A DNA stretch of 64,000 nucleotides from Russula earlei (Eukaryota > Basidiomycota > Agaricomycetes > Russulales > Russulaceae), in NCBI GenBank assembly GCA_025769875.1, contig JAGFNK010000026.1, positions 62,001 through 126,000 on the forward strand, read 5' to 3'. Below, one piece after another: positions 1 to 14,091 of the stretch; positions within the stretch are counted from its first letter, which is position 1, and each line of letters opens with the position of its first letter. The notes below the pieces were generated by a model, which did no database searches, was not told where the DNA came from, and was given only the letters and a program-made list of their open reading frames with translations. The translations under genes and the position numbers were made by a program.

Positions 1-2711
<2,711 letters not shown>

Positions 2712-3714
2712 CTGAACGAGGGGAGGGTGAGGATGGATCGCAGGCGGGTGCCCGGCCCATCGACAGAGGCAGAGGGAGATGTTGGTTTCCAGGCAGGGGA
2801 AGCTCTCGGATGCCAGCCAGCCCCACTCACTCTCTCACTCACTCACTCCCCACCACGCCCACGCCTTGACACGGCGGCGCCCGGTCTGAGCTTAATAAAG
2901 CCAAGCGCGGCGACCACGCGCCGTGACGCCACGGACACGTGCCGGAAACGCTCCGTGTCCGATGCGTGTGCCGTGCCGTCTACCATTAGAGTAAACCATT
3001 TTTCTTAAATTCGTGCCAACACCGTCATGACCTGCACTTCCTGGTTGCGACATGTCCTTCTGTCCTCCCACAATCTGTTCCAGATACAGCTAGTTATTTT
3101 TTATTTTGGCTACTCACTCCGAGCTTCCCAACGGCGACTTGACCTTCCCAAGACCGTGCCGATCATTCTTTCTTATGCGCTTATGAGGTCCCGTACATTT
3201 GGGTTGCAACAAAACAGGGCCGTGGCCACGCGACGCGATCTACTTTGTAAAAGTACATGGACCATCCCGTCAACGTCAAGGAACCCGTCCGGGGTGCCCC
3301 CCCGGTCATGCACCCTCCGGAGATCCCATCGTGTTGTAATGTCCCACAGTTTGGCATTCAGATCCACTTTCATGACGGATCCAAGTGCCGGGGATCCCCA
3401 CCCTGAACTCATTTTTTCGTTCAATCCATTTCCCTGCCTTACCTGCCCTGCGAATTGCACTGGTAGCTTACACGTTTTCGATCCGCAGGACCAGAGCTTG
3501 CGTTTGACCACTTGCAACACGTTGGACAACCCTTCACTACGGCCAGTGTACCGCGAGGCGAGATCCTCAATCATAAGCCACAGCCTCACCAATTCGGGGA
3601 GTTGATTCTCCAACCACATGGGAGCCTTGGTCCTAGTACTTAATCCCCACATACTAAGGTTCAGAGCCCTCATCACACTACGTTATTTCTTTGCCTTCTT
3701 CTGTAATAGCTACG
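2712..3714. other. Divergent intergenic region, kinase / homeodomain gene
   Basis: About 1 kb between two divergent genes, presumably holding both promoters. A short CACT-rich stretch lies at about 2825-2850. Open frames on both strands near 3.0-3.7 kb have no recognisable domain or credible exon chain. I see no gene here. Confidence 0.5.
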
Positions 3715-5049
3715 ATGTCCCACCCCAATTACAATAGTCATCACGGAAGGCCATTGAGGCCGAGCCCCACTGGCGGCGATTCTCACAGCGGTTCGTTGTA
3801 TTCGGAACAGGGTAGGACTACATTACCCCCACTCACCATAGCATTCCCAACCTCTGACCCCCCAGGTTTGTCATTTAATATTGCTTCAACATATTCGAAC
3901 TCAACCTTCGCGTCTCTCGACACAGTGTCTAACAACAATTATCCAAATCCCTTCCCTACTCAGCAGCGTTCTACTCCAGTATCATATGAACAGACTTATT
4001 GTAAGTGACATTGGTCGCTAGTAAATCGTCGCTCCTTCGTCCTCTGACCCCGTGTGAAGACACGCCTCCCCAGCAACAAGCACAGCCTGGGTACCCTGCT
4101 TATCCTTCATACCAGCAGCTTTCCGATACGAGGTACCCTGGCGGTCAGACGTACGGCTCTTACAACCGAAGCTCCCCTTCCTCTAGTTCAGCCGACCCGA
4201 GGCGCCTCCCGCCTCTGAATGTTCCGCGAGAGGACAGGTTTCAGGGATACTACGCTTCTCACATTGACTTGCAGATACCACCGTCGAGCGACATGCGCTC
4301 GCCGCATGCAGTATATTCACCTGCGTCGAGCTATCCGCAGTATCAATCCCTCACCCCGAATGCCTATCCTTCAAGCCATACCTCCTCTCGGGCGACTGTC
4401 CCCGCAGTTGCGCCAGCCAATCCCCACTATCACCAGTCTATGTCAATGGATCACTCTTCTGTGGCACGCAACGTGCCAACCTCCCGAAGCGCGCAGCTTC
4501 CTTATACCCGTGCCCCTCCCGTGATGTCGCCTGTGGATTACGATACGCAAACCGAATCCACAGAGCCCTCGATTAAGAAGAAGCGCAAGCGCGCTGATGC
4601 CCGCCAGTTAGAAGTGCTTAATGCCACCTATGCCCGTACCGCGTTTCCGTCCACAGAAGAGCGTGCCCAACTAGCGAAGGACCTAGACATGTCGGCTCGA
4701 AGCGTGCAAATCTGGTTGGCACATACCTTTTACTAAGCCATGTTTATGTTCTCTGAATCTTCCTCCCAGGTTTCAGAACAAAAGGCAGTCGGCCCGTCAA
4801 GGTGGGCGAAATGCCGCCAACCACCCAACGAATCCGGCACCTCCACCTGTCCCCACACCCACCCCGCCTGTGAGCGGATATCGTAACAGCCCGGTCCTTG
4901 TGAGTCCCTTGGTTGAGCCATCGGGACCCACATACTCTTCTCGTTCTCCGCCGCCGGCAATGATGAGATCTGGAGCAACACCTTCTCCCCCTAACGGCAG
5001 AGGCCGCGCCGACGACCCCCGCAGGCACTGGCCCAGTCGCGGATATTAA
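3715..5049 (+). CDS. Homeodomain transcription factor
   Basis: DNA-binding regulator. Exons are 3715-4000, 4060-4714 and 4770-5049; they sum to 1221 nt, giving 406 aa in frame. The ATG at 3715 is used because the upstream part of the open frame has no ATG. Residues ~1-260 are rich in Ser, Pro, Tyr and Gln. A basic KKKRKR cluster leads into a homeodomain at about residues 267-326. Helix 3 reads VQIWFQNKRQSAR, with the invariant W48, F49, N51 and R53; intron 2 (4715-4769) splits the Trp codon. The tail is Pro/Ser-rich. The helix-3 form resembles the fungal Pho2/Yox1-like and basidiomycete Hom-type homeodomains, not the TALE-type mating proteins. Target genes cannot be read from the sequence. 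Confidence 0.9.
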
Positions 5050-6181
5050 ACCCCATATCACCCAAGACAGCGCTCGGGGACTGGAATCCCGTGAACGTAG
5101 TCTTAATTCGGTTTGTGTTGGAATCAACTACGTTACTACTCCTAGTCATACCCCGTTCTTCCCTCATCTCCGATTCATTATGTTGTTTTCGTGCATTCTT
5201 CAGAGCTCTCCATGTTTCCATCCGCTTAGACACTCTCTTAGGTTACGCCGTCCTTCGCATCTCATCGTATTATATTCACTGTGATCTCACACTACAATCC
5301 ATATGTACTGCCATTCCATTGACGTGCGACCGAGCTACTACGTTACTGTATGCTAACCTAACCTCTGCTTGACGCGGTGCGTCATATAAATTTCGGATAT
5401 GATTGTACCGCTTGTTATGTCCTATGACAGAAGGCTCCACGGCGAAAGGCGAAATTAATTCTTGCCTAGTAATGCACAATGTTGGGAATCTCCCCATCAT
5501 GAGTTCCATTCTAGGGGAATGGTAATTCACAGTGAAGAGTCTGTGCCAGGATCACATCCCATTAGACTTAGATTGGCCACATAAATGTACCTGGACCTGT
5601 GACACACCCTGGTAGGTTGACTGTAGGACATACTCATCCTAGCAGGTCCCGGTTGTTCGGCTGCAAAATAGACGCGTCTGTATTGGCAAGAACCAGTGCC
5701 AGGCCCCCGAGATCTGAGGTCAGGACAGAAGGGCAATTCTCGTAAGTGCTGGCATGGAATCGCGTCGGGGTAGACGCTTAGGGGAAGCTGGGAATCAGCC
5801 TGATGCGAACGCGAACCTCCTTGGCGCAACGATCGTACGGCGTCTCCATTCATTAATATTGAAAAACAGTCCCTTGTCGAATTGGGACGACGAGCGCGCG
5901 AGGCCCAGCGAGGCGCGAGGCGCAAGTGCCGGTTAGCCCAGAAAAGGGAAACCGAGGACAGACAATGATTGCCTTTTATCGATTGAGCCGTCCATAAGTG
6001 GAAGGCCGCCTGGTAAAATGACTCCATGGACCCCCCCCCCCCTCCGGAACGAGACAGACAGACCTCTCGAAACCCCCGGGGTGGCGTGGGGGTCCCTTGC
6101 CCTGATTTTTCATATGCCGAGCCGAAATGACCTTCGCGCGACCTTCTCTCGAGAAGAGTTCGAGAAGGAGCGCGGGAGACA

Positions 6182-6222
6182 GGGGGGGGGCGGCGGCGGG
6201 AAGGCGGGGGGGGGGGGGGGGA
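6182..6222. repeat. G-rich tract
   Basis: Two long runs of G separated by CGG units and AAGGC. The four or more G-runs satisfy the simple G-quadruplex pattern on the plus strand. It lies in a gene-free region upstream of nothing recognisable. Confidence 0.6.
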
Positions 6223-6278
6223 ACGGCCAGAGTCGGCGGAGAGAAGTCCTCCGCAGAACCAGATCGGTGGGTGTTTGA

Positions 6279-6294
6279 TTTTTTTTTTTTTTTT
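6279..6294. repeat. T16 homopolymer
   Basis: Run of 16 T in the gene-free region; an A16 run follows 230 bp later. Confidence 0.8.
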
Positions 6295-6526
6295 GGAGGA
6301 CGGACAAGAGGCACGAGCTATGCAGCACAAGTCCAGTGCTGTATGGGTGGGTGGATCCCGTCAGCACGTTATGTTATGTTTTAACACATCATCGTGCGAC
6401 GGATGCGGAGGCGCGCAGAGCGCTCCCCTGCCCGTCACCGCAGCGGAACCACCCGAACAAAAAAACCGCAGTCATCCATCACGGCACGGGCACGGGCACG
6501 GACACGGCGGTGGCGGACAGCGGGTG

Positions 6527-6542
6527 AAAAAAAAAAAAAAAA
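6527..6542. repeat. A16 homopolymer
   Basis: Run of 16 A followed by purine-rich sequence. No retroposon body or target-site duplication was recognised upstream. Confidence 0.8.
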
Positions 6543-7620
6543 GAAAAGAAAGGAATAAAGGAAGCGACTCGGAGTCGAGCGTTCCGTCTGCCCAGTCACT
6601 TGAACAGATGGCGTGGGGGTAGTTGTGGTACTAGTGCCACACTCGTCACTGCCGGTGTATGGCGCGCTCACCCCCAAAACTGACCAACCCCCGTTCCCTC
6701 CCAACTCGCCCCCACCCCGAATCTCGTCAACAGCAGGGCAACGCCGAGAAGAAGGTACGATCCTTGGACTGGCACCCCTAAGGTCAGGCAGCTAAGGATC
6801 GATCCCATTTGACGTACACCGCCATAACGGGCTGCAGGGGGGTCACCGTTTCCGGTATCTTTTGAACGCGCAGACCACACAGCCCGGACAGCGGGACGTC
6901 CACCGGCGGAACATGTGCCTCCATGCGAGGGGGCGAGAACGACGCATGGTGGACGGAGTTTCTAAAAAGCTGAGTCACCCCCCCCCCAAAAAAAAAAACC
7001 GAGGAAACCGAGCCATGGTCGCAACCAGGCGTTGCATCATCAAAAGTCGAAAGCTGCCAGCGAGGGGCCGGTCTCCGAAACCTCAAAGAATGAAAAGAAG
7101 ATGGCTGCTTTGCGCTAGCTAAGCGAGTGGTCAATCCTACCTCCGCTCGAAATGGAAAGTGTAATGGTTTAGACTCGAGATTTGTCACGACCTGTGATTT
7201 GTCAAGCTAAAATGCTTCCCCTCATCCCTCCAGCACAGCCGTACAAAAAAGAGTGGGCGTTCAAACTTTCATATATGTTTTGCAAAATCATAAGATTAAA
7301 ACTCTACGCAAAGATTCGGCACAGCCTTATCGTACGCATGTGCGATATCGGGTAGACATGATTTAGCTTTCGTGTGGTGATCCACGCACTTCAGGCCTGG
7401 GGCGCCTGGTTGATGTAAGTGACGGTCAAATCCTCACCGCTACCACGCTCACGGGAAAACCTAATCGATCGAAGATCTCATTTCCAGAGCGAGGCAAATT
7501 TTTATGAACACGCGCATGCATTGTGTCCCTCCCTCTACGAAAGTGCCATCAACCCGACGATACGTAATGAAGACCTACCAAACCTTGGCCTTCACGTGAC
7601 CGAGTAACCACAGTGGCCCG

Positions 7621-10600
7621 TCAATCGTCGTCAGTGTCCTCTGGTTTTACTCCGCCAAACTGTAACCAATTCAACTTTCTCAGCCTCCTCCGTTCCTCCT
7701 GTACCTTCAACTGATTACGCGTCAACTTTTTCTTTTTCACTCCAGGTACACCGGGTGTGGTTTTATCCTCTGCGCCGCTGGCTGCCGGAGTGCCAGCTAC
7801 AGACGCCACAGGGCTTTGTACTCTTGAACGTACGGGGGTGTTTGACCCGCTGCCCTTCGGCGATTTGAAATCGGTGAAGGCATCTCCAACCACAGCAGCC
7901 TTCCCTTTCTGTGTCATCCGACCTTCGGAAATACTCCAGATTTCCGGACCTAACTTGGCGGTTAGCGCGTATTTGTTGTGGTATTATTTAAGCACCAACA
8001 GAGAGCGTTCACGAATTCTTCATTATGGGATATTATGACCTCGTTTCGATCACATCGGATAACAGTCGAGAAGAAGAGGAAATGAAAGCGTACTACGGCA
8101 CCGGCCCAATCCCGAATAGCAACAGCGAGACCGCCGAGGGCTTCTCTGTCTAAGAAATTGCTTGGCTCGTCGAGTACACATATCTTTCGCCACCTTTAAG
8201 CCGACCCAGGCACCGGGGAATTCGAAAAATTTAAGACATACTTGAGGGTTATTCCAAAGACAAGCAGCGACAACGAGCTTAATCTTCTGACCTGTGAACA
8301 GAATAAGCGACAGTTGAGTGGTCAACAGTATTACTAACCACCAGAAAGACCAGCGATTTCGTTATACTGAGCGATGTCACCGTCCAAACCTACGTCTTCG
8401 AGATGTTTTCGAATGATGTGAGTGGAGGTGTCCCTCTGTCCAGCACCTTCTCTCGACGCCTCCAAGTCGTCGAATTGGGACACAATCTTTTGGAAACCCT
8501 TTTCAAGAAGCTCTTCGCGTGGAATCCATGTGTTGAATTTGTGATCTAGGTCCCTCCATTTGATCTCATACCGGAAGGACTTCTTCAGTTTTTGACGACC
8601 CATGATAAGCTGCATACAATGTGTTCTGGTTTATGATGCACAAATAAGACAAAATCACACCCACTTCGAGTTTCCTACGTTGGCCGTTCTTCCCAACGAA
8701 ATCCTTATCGAGGAGTGCTTTCTCTCCGTCGGTCAAAACACGGGTAGCCTTTTCCAAGACCTCGCCTAAAAAAAGTAACTTGTAGCGCTGAAGGGAATAA
8801 CATGGGATGGGGCTCACGATCGTGGCCGTCCTGGAATCGCCACTGGATGTACTGAATTGGCGTCTTCTCTAGATGGCGCTCTGAATCGGGGTGATTGGAG
8901 GGAGTATGGGAGATCGATCGCAGACGAACTTACCAATGTGGTGAGTCGCGTGCTGTGAAACATACCCTATCCTCAGTGAAGGGTGTTTGGAGACCGTTCC
9001 TATTTGAGGTTCTGTTTCACCCTGCATAAATTTGAGAGATTGTCCACACCGTTGTGGAGTAGACACGGACGGTGAGAAGTTTAATGAGGGTCGATTTTCC
9101 CGCGCCGTTAGGTCCGATGATCCCTACCCGGCTACGGCACTTTGTGAGCAACTCTACATGGCTACATGTCGAAATTTTACCGAACCTCGATAACGACACC
9201 GCACAGCTGACGTCTATCAAACTGGGAGTCGTCTTCCCTGGATAGGTGAACGTGCAATTACTCATTTTGAGAATGGCACGAGTATTGCTCCGGACACCCA
9301 TGAGAGAGCCTGGCGGTGGAAAAGAGAACTTGACTGAGGTGGCGGCTAACGTATAATACGACTTCGCCTCTGGATGAATTTCAACGAACTTGGAAAGATT
9401 CCCGTGGTAGTATATAAGCTACATCGCCTTAGAAATTCTCCCAAGGTAGAGGCATAACGTATGCACAAACCTTCTTTTCTTCGAAGTGTATGATATCTGT
9501 TGTTACATTGTCTAAAAATCTAAGACGACAGTTAAGGTATGCCAGTGCGCATAGTGCTATAAGACCGACCTAGAATCGTGACTGACGATCAAACACGTCA
9601 CATTGGCATGAGTAATAAGGTAGTCTTCCAGCCATGTCACCGATGCTCTATCTAACTGCAATCCAACGGATAAGAATAGGGCAGCACTGCTGAACACTGC
9701 AAATAACATACATGATTGGTGGGCTATGTGAAACGACACAGGCAATCAATACAGGTCGGCTGTCATCTATAGATCAAGTGACAAACCTCGTCAAGCAATA
9801 GAATATCAGCATTGTATAGCATAGCCCTCGCCAGTTCGAGTTTCATCTTCCAGCCACCGGATAGGCTTCCGACCACCTCGTCTTGCTGCGAATTGTCAAA
9901 GCCGACTTCCAGGAGCTGTTCTCGAATCTTATCCCGAGGCACGTGTGCCAGGGTTTTGTCTAGCAGGCAAGCAGTCAAAGGAAGTTCTATCAGGGTTGAA
10001 CGGACTCACCTGACGCGATAAAATCGATTACAGACAGCGACGTGTCCTCACCTTGGAGTGAGTGTTCGACCATTACACAACGTAGCTCATCTTGGGGCGG
10101 AAAGTTCTCTACTTTTCCATCCCGTAGTTGACGCATAAGAGTGGACTTTCCTGCCCCATTCGTACCCAGTATACCATAGCGGCGTCCGCGATATAGCTTT
10201 AGGGTTGTGTGCGATAGGAGGAGAAGGGCGCCATAAGCAAGGGAGAAGACAATATTACAGAGAAGCTCGCCCTCTTCCGAGCCCACGTCCTTACTGGGAG
10301 CGTGCTTAGCCTGCGGGGAGAACGATGAATTGTAGGACAATGGCGGAGAAAATGGCTGACTTTTTCGATAGCGTAGAAATGCTTGCAGACCGACTCTGCA
10401 AAAGCCTGCGCCACCATCCCCTTGGCCTGGCAACCAAGGAGTCATGTAAACTCCGATGCAACGGTACCAAACATTCATGTCCGCAAATTTCTTGGCGTAG
10501 GTAAGGTCTGCTACAAGAGACGCCGTGAAGTCAAGAACCACAGCAAGATAGGGGTCTTGGACCGAATGCTTTGAGGAACCAGCTCGATCAGCCTTCTCGA

Positions 10601-11838
10601 AGAAGAGTTCGGCAAGTGCCTTCTGTGCTACTATGACTTCACTTGTGACGTCTCGTGGAGGAAGGGCATTGTCCTCTGAGGATGCGCCAGCTTTTTGCAA
10701 CGTGTTTAGCGCGCCTTCTGCGAAAGCACGGACCTGAGGTCGAGATCAGCTGCTAGCCTTCGAATAAAGGGACCACGGACTTCGGGAAATGCTGCACTGT
10801 TGGCAATCTTATTCACGCCAGCTACCAATGGACCAAGATAGGTCGCAGCGACGACAGGATCGCGGACCAATTTGACTAGGTTGTCAATCACGATCACAGA
10901 CCGTCTCTGTACCTCCATACTTCGATCATTCAAGGCGCGTGTAAGAAGAGGGACGAGAACAGCAAGGGCAGGTGCTGTAACTTCGGCAACAAAGGTCGTA
11001 TTGGACAGAGACTTGATGCAGAGCGCGACAGAGGTCGGATCGGACATGCACTTGACGAGTATTGGGATGTGCGGTGCCAAATCTGCATTAGCAAGGGTAG
11101 TACATAGTGCAGTCGCACACTTGACAGCCGCAGAGGTGACCTTTGCACATCCTCAGCGGAGATTCGATCGCACGATCAATGTATGGCGCACCTCGTTTTT
11201 CGTGTCATGCATAGCTGCGGTGACAGCAGGTAAGATCGTAGCAAGCTCGGTGGCAACAGCATCCTCGGCGCCAATAACGAATGTTTTCATTGCATCGAGT
11301 GCACCGGTCTTCGCTCGCCACTTGCCGTTCTCGATAACACCCTCAAGCGTTTTGAAGACCAACCGGGTAGACTCCGGAGGGAACAGTTTCAGGATTGCTT
11401 TCGTTGCTGCGGCAGCAGCTTGGCGTACAACCTCGCCTTTGTCCATATAGAGATCGAAAAGTGTCGGAAGACAAGGCAGGAGAACTGGCGCAACAGGAGG
11501 ACCGAGAACGGCAGCAAAGGACTGAAATGCTATGGCCGCAGATTCGCGCTCATAACCGGATGTTTTGTTGGTAGCGAAATTGTGTATAGTCCCTATGACT
11601 TTTCCATCGCTGGGAATGTATTTATCGCACAGTAGACACGAATAAAATACATTCCACTGACTGGAAGGAGGAGAAACCTTGCCTCGAAATTTCTCGGGCT
11701 AGTTTGTCTGCGGCTGCTTTCGCATCTGTGCGGCAGGGTAATACATATTGAGGACGCAATTGGGGTAGGGTGCCTACCAGGGCCCGTGGGTGCAGATCGA
11801 AGTGAATCAAAGAGGGGGAGGAATGGAGATGCATCCAT
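7621..11838 (-). CDS. tef3: Translation elongation factor 3 (EF-3), ABCF-type ATPase
   Basis: Fungal EF-3 is a ribosome-bound ATPase that helps release E-site tRNA during elongation. Exon 1 is 11778-11838; many introns follow. In order: N-terminal HEAT repeats (about 10.7-11.8 kb); a first ABC domain with Walker A GTNGAGKST, signature LSGGWKMKLELARAM and the Walker B/D-loop; a second ABC domain with Walker A GPNGAGKST, an inserted chromodomain-like segment at about 8.33-8.6 kb (FRYEIKW, FNTWIPREE), a second LSGGQ signature and LDEPSNFLDREAL; and a lysine-rich tail ending in an acidic DTDDD. The PTNH residues after the first Walker B come from a 12-nt exon (9712-9723). The intron after codon SSF uses a GTCAGT donor and restores the conserved reading into ATNKTSGYERES. 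All functional motifs are intact, so I judge it the essential housekeeping copy. Confidence 0.95.
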
Positions 11839-12220
11839 TCCTGTGAGTTTGGGGCTATACGCGTAGAGTAGATGTTCCAGGGCTACGAAGGCGGGTCTAT
11901 AGCCTTGTTTTGGAGTTTGAGGCGAGAATCTAGAAAAGCGAAAGAAGAAAAAGGTGCCCTTGGCCCAGACTTTGACGCCTGACGGTTCTAGTCAGCGACC
12001 GGCGTCTCTATGGTATAAGAAGATGCGGCTGTTGAATATTCGTTAAAATGCTTGAACTGCACTGCAGAAAACAGTGAACGAGTCTAATCCCAATGCCAAT
12101 GCTGTTCTCTACGCAGTGCAAAAAATCACGGCCAGATCACGTGCACCATCTCCCCCTCGACAAAATGGGTCCCAGTCAGAGCCACATACAAAATAGCAGG
12201 TGCATAGCACTTGCACGCGC
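11839..12220. promoter_or_regulatory. Divergent promoter region, EF-3 / chitinase
   Basis: About 380 bp between two start codons on opposite strands. It must carry 5' ends of both genes. No specific element could be assigned with confidence. Confidence 0.45.
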
Positions 12221-13946
12221 ATGTCTTTGGCTACATACGAACCCGTTGCATCCACAGAGGAGGAATCTTTGCCACATCCTACTCGTTCCCGCAAATCTCG
12301 GGTTATTGCAGTCATTTTCCTCCTCGTTGGCGTCCTCGGTCTTGTGTCATCTTACAAATCGGGGATCTGGAGCGTGCCGGGAACTCGGGTGGCTTCAGCA
12401 AGTGAAAAGGACAACGAAACGGTGACAGAGGCAGGAATGGCCGTCCCCCGTGGGAAGTATAGCGTCGGATAGTACGTTCGCCACTTCATCATGTGTGACA
12501 GTTAATCAATTCATCTTATCTTTTTATATAGCTTTGTGAACTGGTATGTCGCGCGCGATCGTGCTAATACCCGCATCATGCAGACTGTCTGTCTAGGGGC
12601 ATCTATGGGCGCAAGTTTCCCCCAACTTCAATTCCAGCTCAGGACCTCACGTATGTCATGCTATCTTGTAACCCTCATTGTCCTGGCAACGCGAAAATTA
12701 AATACATCCATCTTCCACGCAGTCACATTCTTTACGCCTTTGCAAACGTCCGACCTAACACCGGTGAAGTTTTCCTCTCGGACCTCTGGGCGGACCAAGA
12801 CATTCACTATCCCGGTGACTCATGGTCCGAATCGGGCACAAATCTCTATGGAAACTTCAAGGCAATTTACAATTTGAAGAAGCAACATCGTCACCTAAAA
12901 CTTCTCCTTTCCATTGGTGGTTGGACCTATTCGCCGTCGTTCCACCCCGTGGTAGTGTCACCCACACTCCGTGCAGAGTTCGTCAAGTCTGCCGTGAAAC
13001 TTGTGGAGGATTACGGCCTGGACGGCCTGGACGTGGATTACGAGTATCCGCAGAATGATGCCCAAGCAGTGGGCTATGTGAACCTTTTGCGTGAATTGAG
13101 GGTGGGATTGGACCAACATGCACGCCGCAAACGCGCCGATTATCATTTCTTGTTGACGGTGAGCGCCATCGCAGCAAGCCGAAAGTGCTATCCCTCTGAG
13201 GGTTGACAGATTGCAGCTCCGTGTGGGCCAGACAACTACCAAAGGTTACACGTTCAAGAAATGAACCCATTACTCGACTTCTGGAACCTCATGGCTTACG
13301 ATTTCTGTCAGTTTTTTTTTGTTTTTGTTTTGTTGTTTCTGATCCCTTCGTGCTAAATGTCGACATAGCTGGTTCCTGGGACAAGGTAGCCAACCATCAA
13401 GCTAACGTCTTTGGGGGACCCATCAGCGTCTCACGGGCCGTCCAATGGTACATTTCGCAAGGCGTTCCGCGCCATAAGGTTATACTTGGCATACCTCTAT
13501 ATGGGCGGTCCTTCCTCAACACAGAGGGGCCAGGAACGCCTTTCTCGGGTGTCGGTCAGGGTAGCTGGGAATCGGGCGTCTATGACTATCGCGCGCTCCC
13601 ACTTCCAGGATCCTATATTCTTCGCGACGAGCGGTTGCTGGCGAGCTGGTCCTACGATTATGGGCGCAAGGAGTTGATCAGCTTTGACGACGAGTTTGTC
13701 GGACGTTGGAAGGGCGAATATATCGCGCGAGAGGGCCTGGGAGGTAGTATGTTTTGGGAATTGTGTGCTGACAAGGGCGGAGCGCCGAGGGATGGCATGG
13801 AAGTCGGCCATGGAAAGGAGGCACAAGCTGGGCAAAGTCTCGTACGAGTGGTGAAGGAGGCGATGGGAGAGCTCGATGCGGAGCCGAACTGGTTGCGGTA
13901 TGAAGGAAGCAAGTTTGAGAACTTGAGAAACGGGATGCCTGTGTGA
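12221..13946 (+). CDS. GH18 chitinase with N-terminal membrane anchor
   Basis: Class V-type glycoside hydrolase family 18 enzyme, which cleaves beta-1,4 bonds of chitin. Exons are 12221-12471, 12532-12543, 12597-12650, 12723-13158, 13210-13306 and 13369-13946; they sum to 1428 nt (475 aa). The 12-nt second exon supplies FVN of the first barrel strand (YFVNWGIYGRKF). Residues ~28-44 ([15 protein letters not shown]) form a hydrophobic segment preceded by a basic patch, suggesting a type II signal anchor, not a cleaved signal peptide. The catalytic DxxDxDxE motif is intact (DGLDVDYEYP), preceded by LLLSIGGWTYS; MAYDFSGSWD and LGIPLYGRSF follow. No chitin-binding module is present. It is divergent from EF-3, and a chitin synthase lies 10 kb downstream. 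I infer a role in wall remodelling at the cell surface. Confidence 0.92.
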
Positions 13947-14091
13947 TTATGTTGTATAGGATGGACAGCTCCTCATGGTTTAACATCAAAAGCCGACCTC
14001 AATAACTGTATACATACGCCAGATAAAAATGCACTCAGAAAACAAGCATATTCAACAACCAAATAATGTATAAGTAACGGTCGCCAAAACC

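Larger units (their letters stand above)
5050..7620. other. Gene-free, homopolymer-rich intergenic region
   Basis: About 2.6 kb between the homeodomain gene and the 3' end of EF-3. Open frames on both strands are low-complexity (runs of Pro, Gly, Arg, Lys) and none joins into a recognisable protein. It contains C and G runs near 6033 and 6182-6222, a T16 at 6279-6294, an A16 at 6527-6542 and a C9-A10 junction near 6978-6998. I see no gene, tRNA or transposon terminus. Confidence 0.5.

Noticed and set aside
5527..6330. Long minus-strand open frame (267 codons)
   Set aside because: Low complexity, Pro/Arg/Ser runs over homopolymers, crosses G and T tracts, no domain and no intron-exon logic.
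6527..6542. Poly-A tail of a retroposed gene
   Set aside because: No intron-less gene copy and no flanking target-site duplication precede the A16 run.
11640..11720. A possible fifth GC-AG intron in EF-3 (donor GCAAGG after ISR)
   Set aside because: A canonical donor GTCAGT a little downstream keeps the conserved GFSSF segment and the right phase, so no GC donor is needed.
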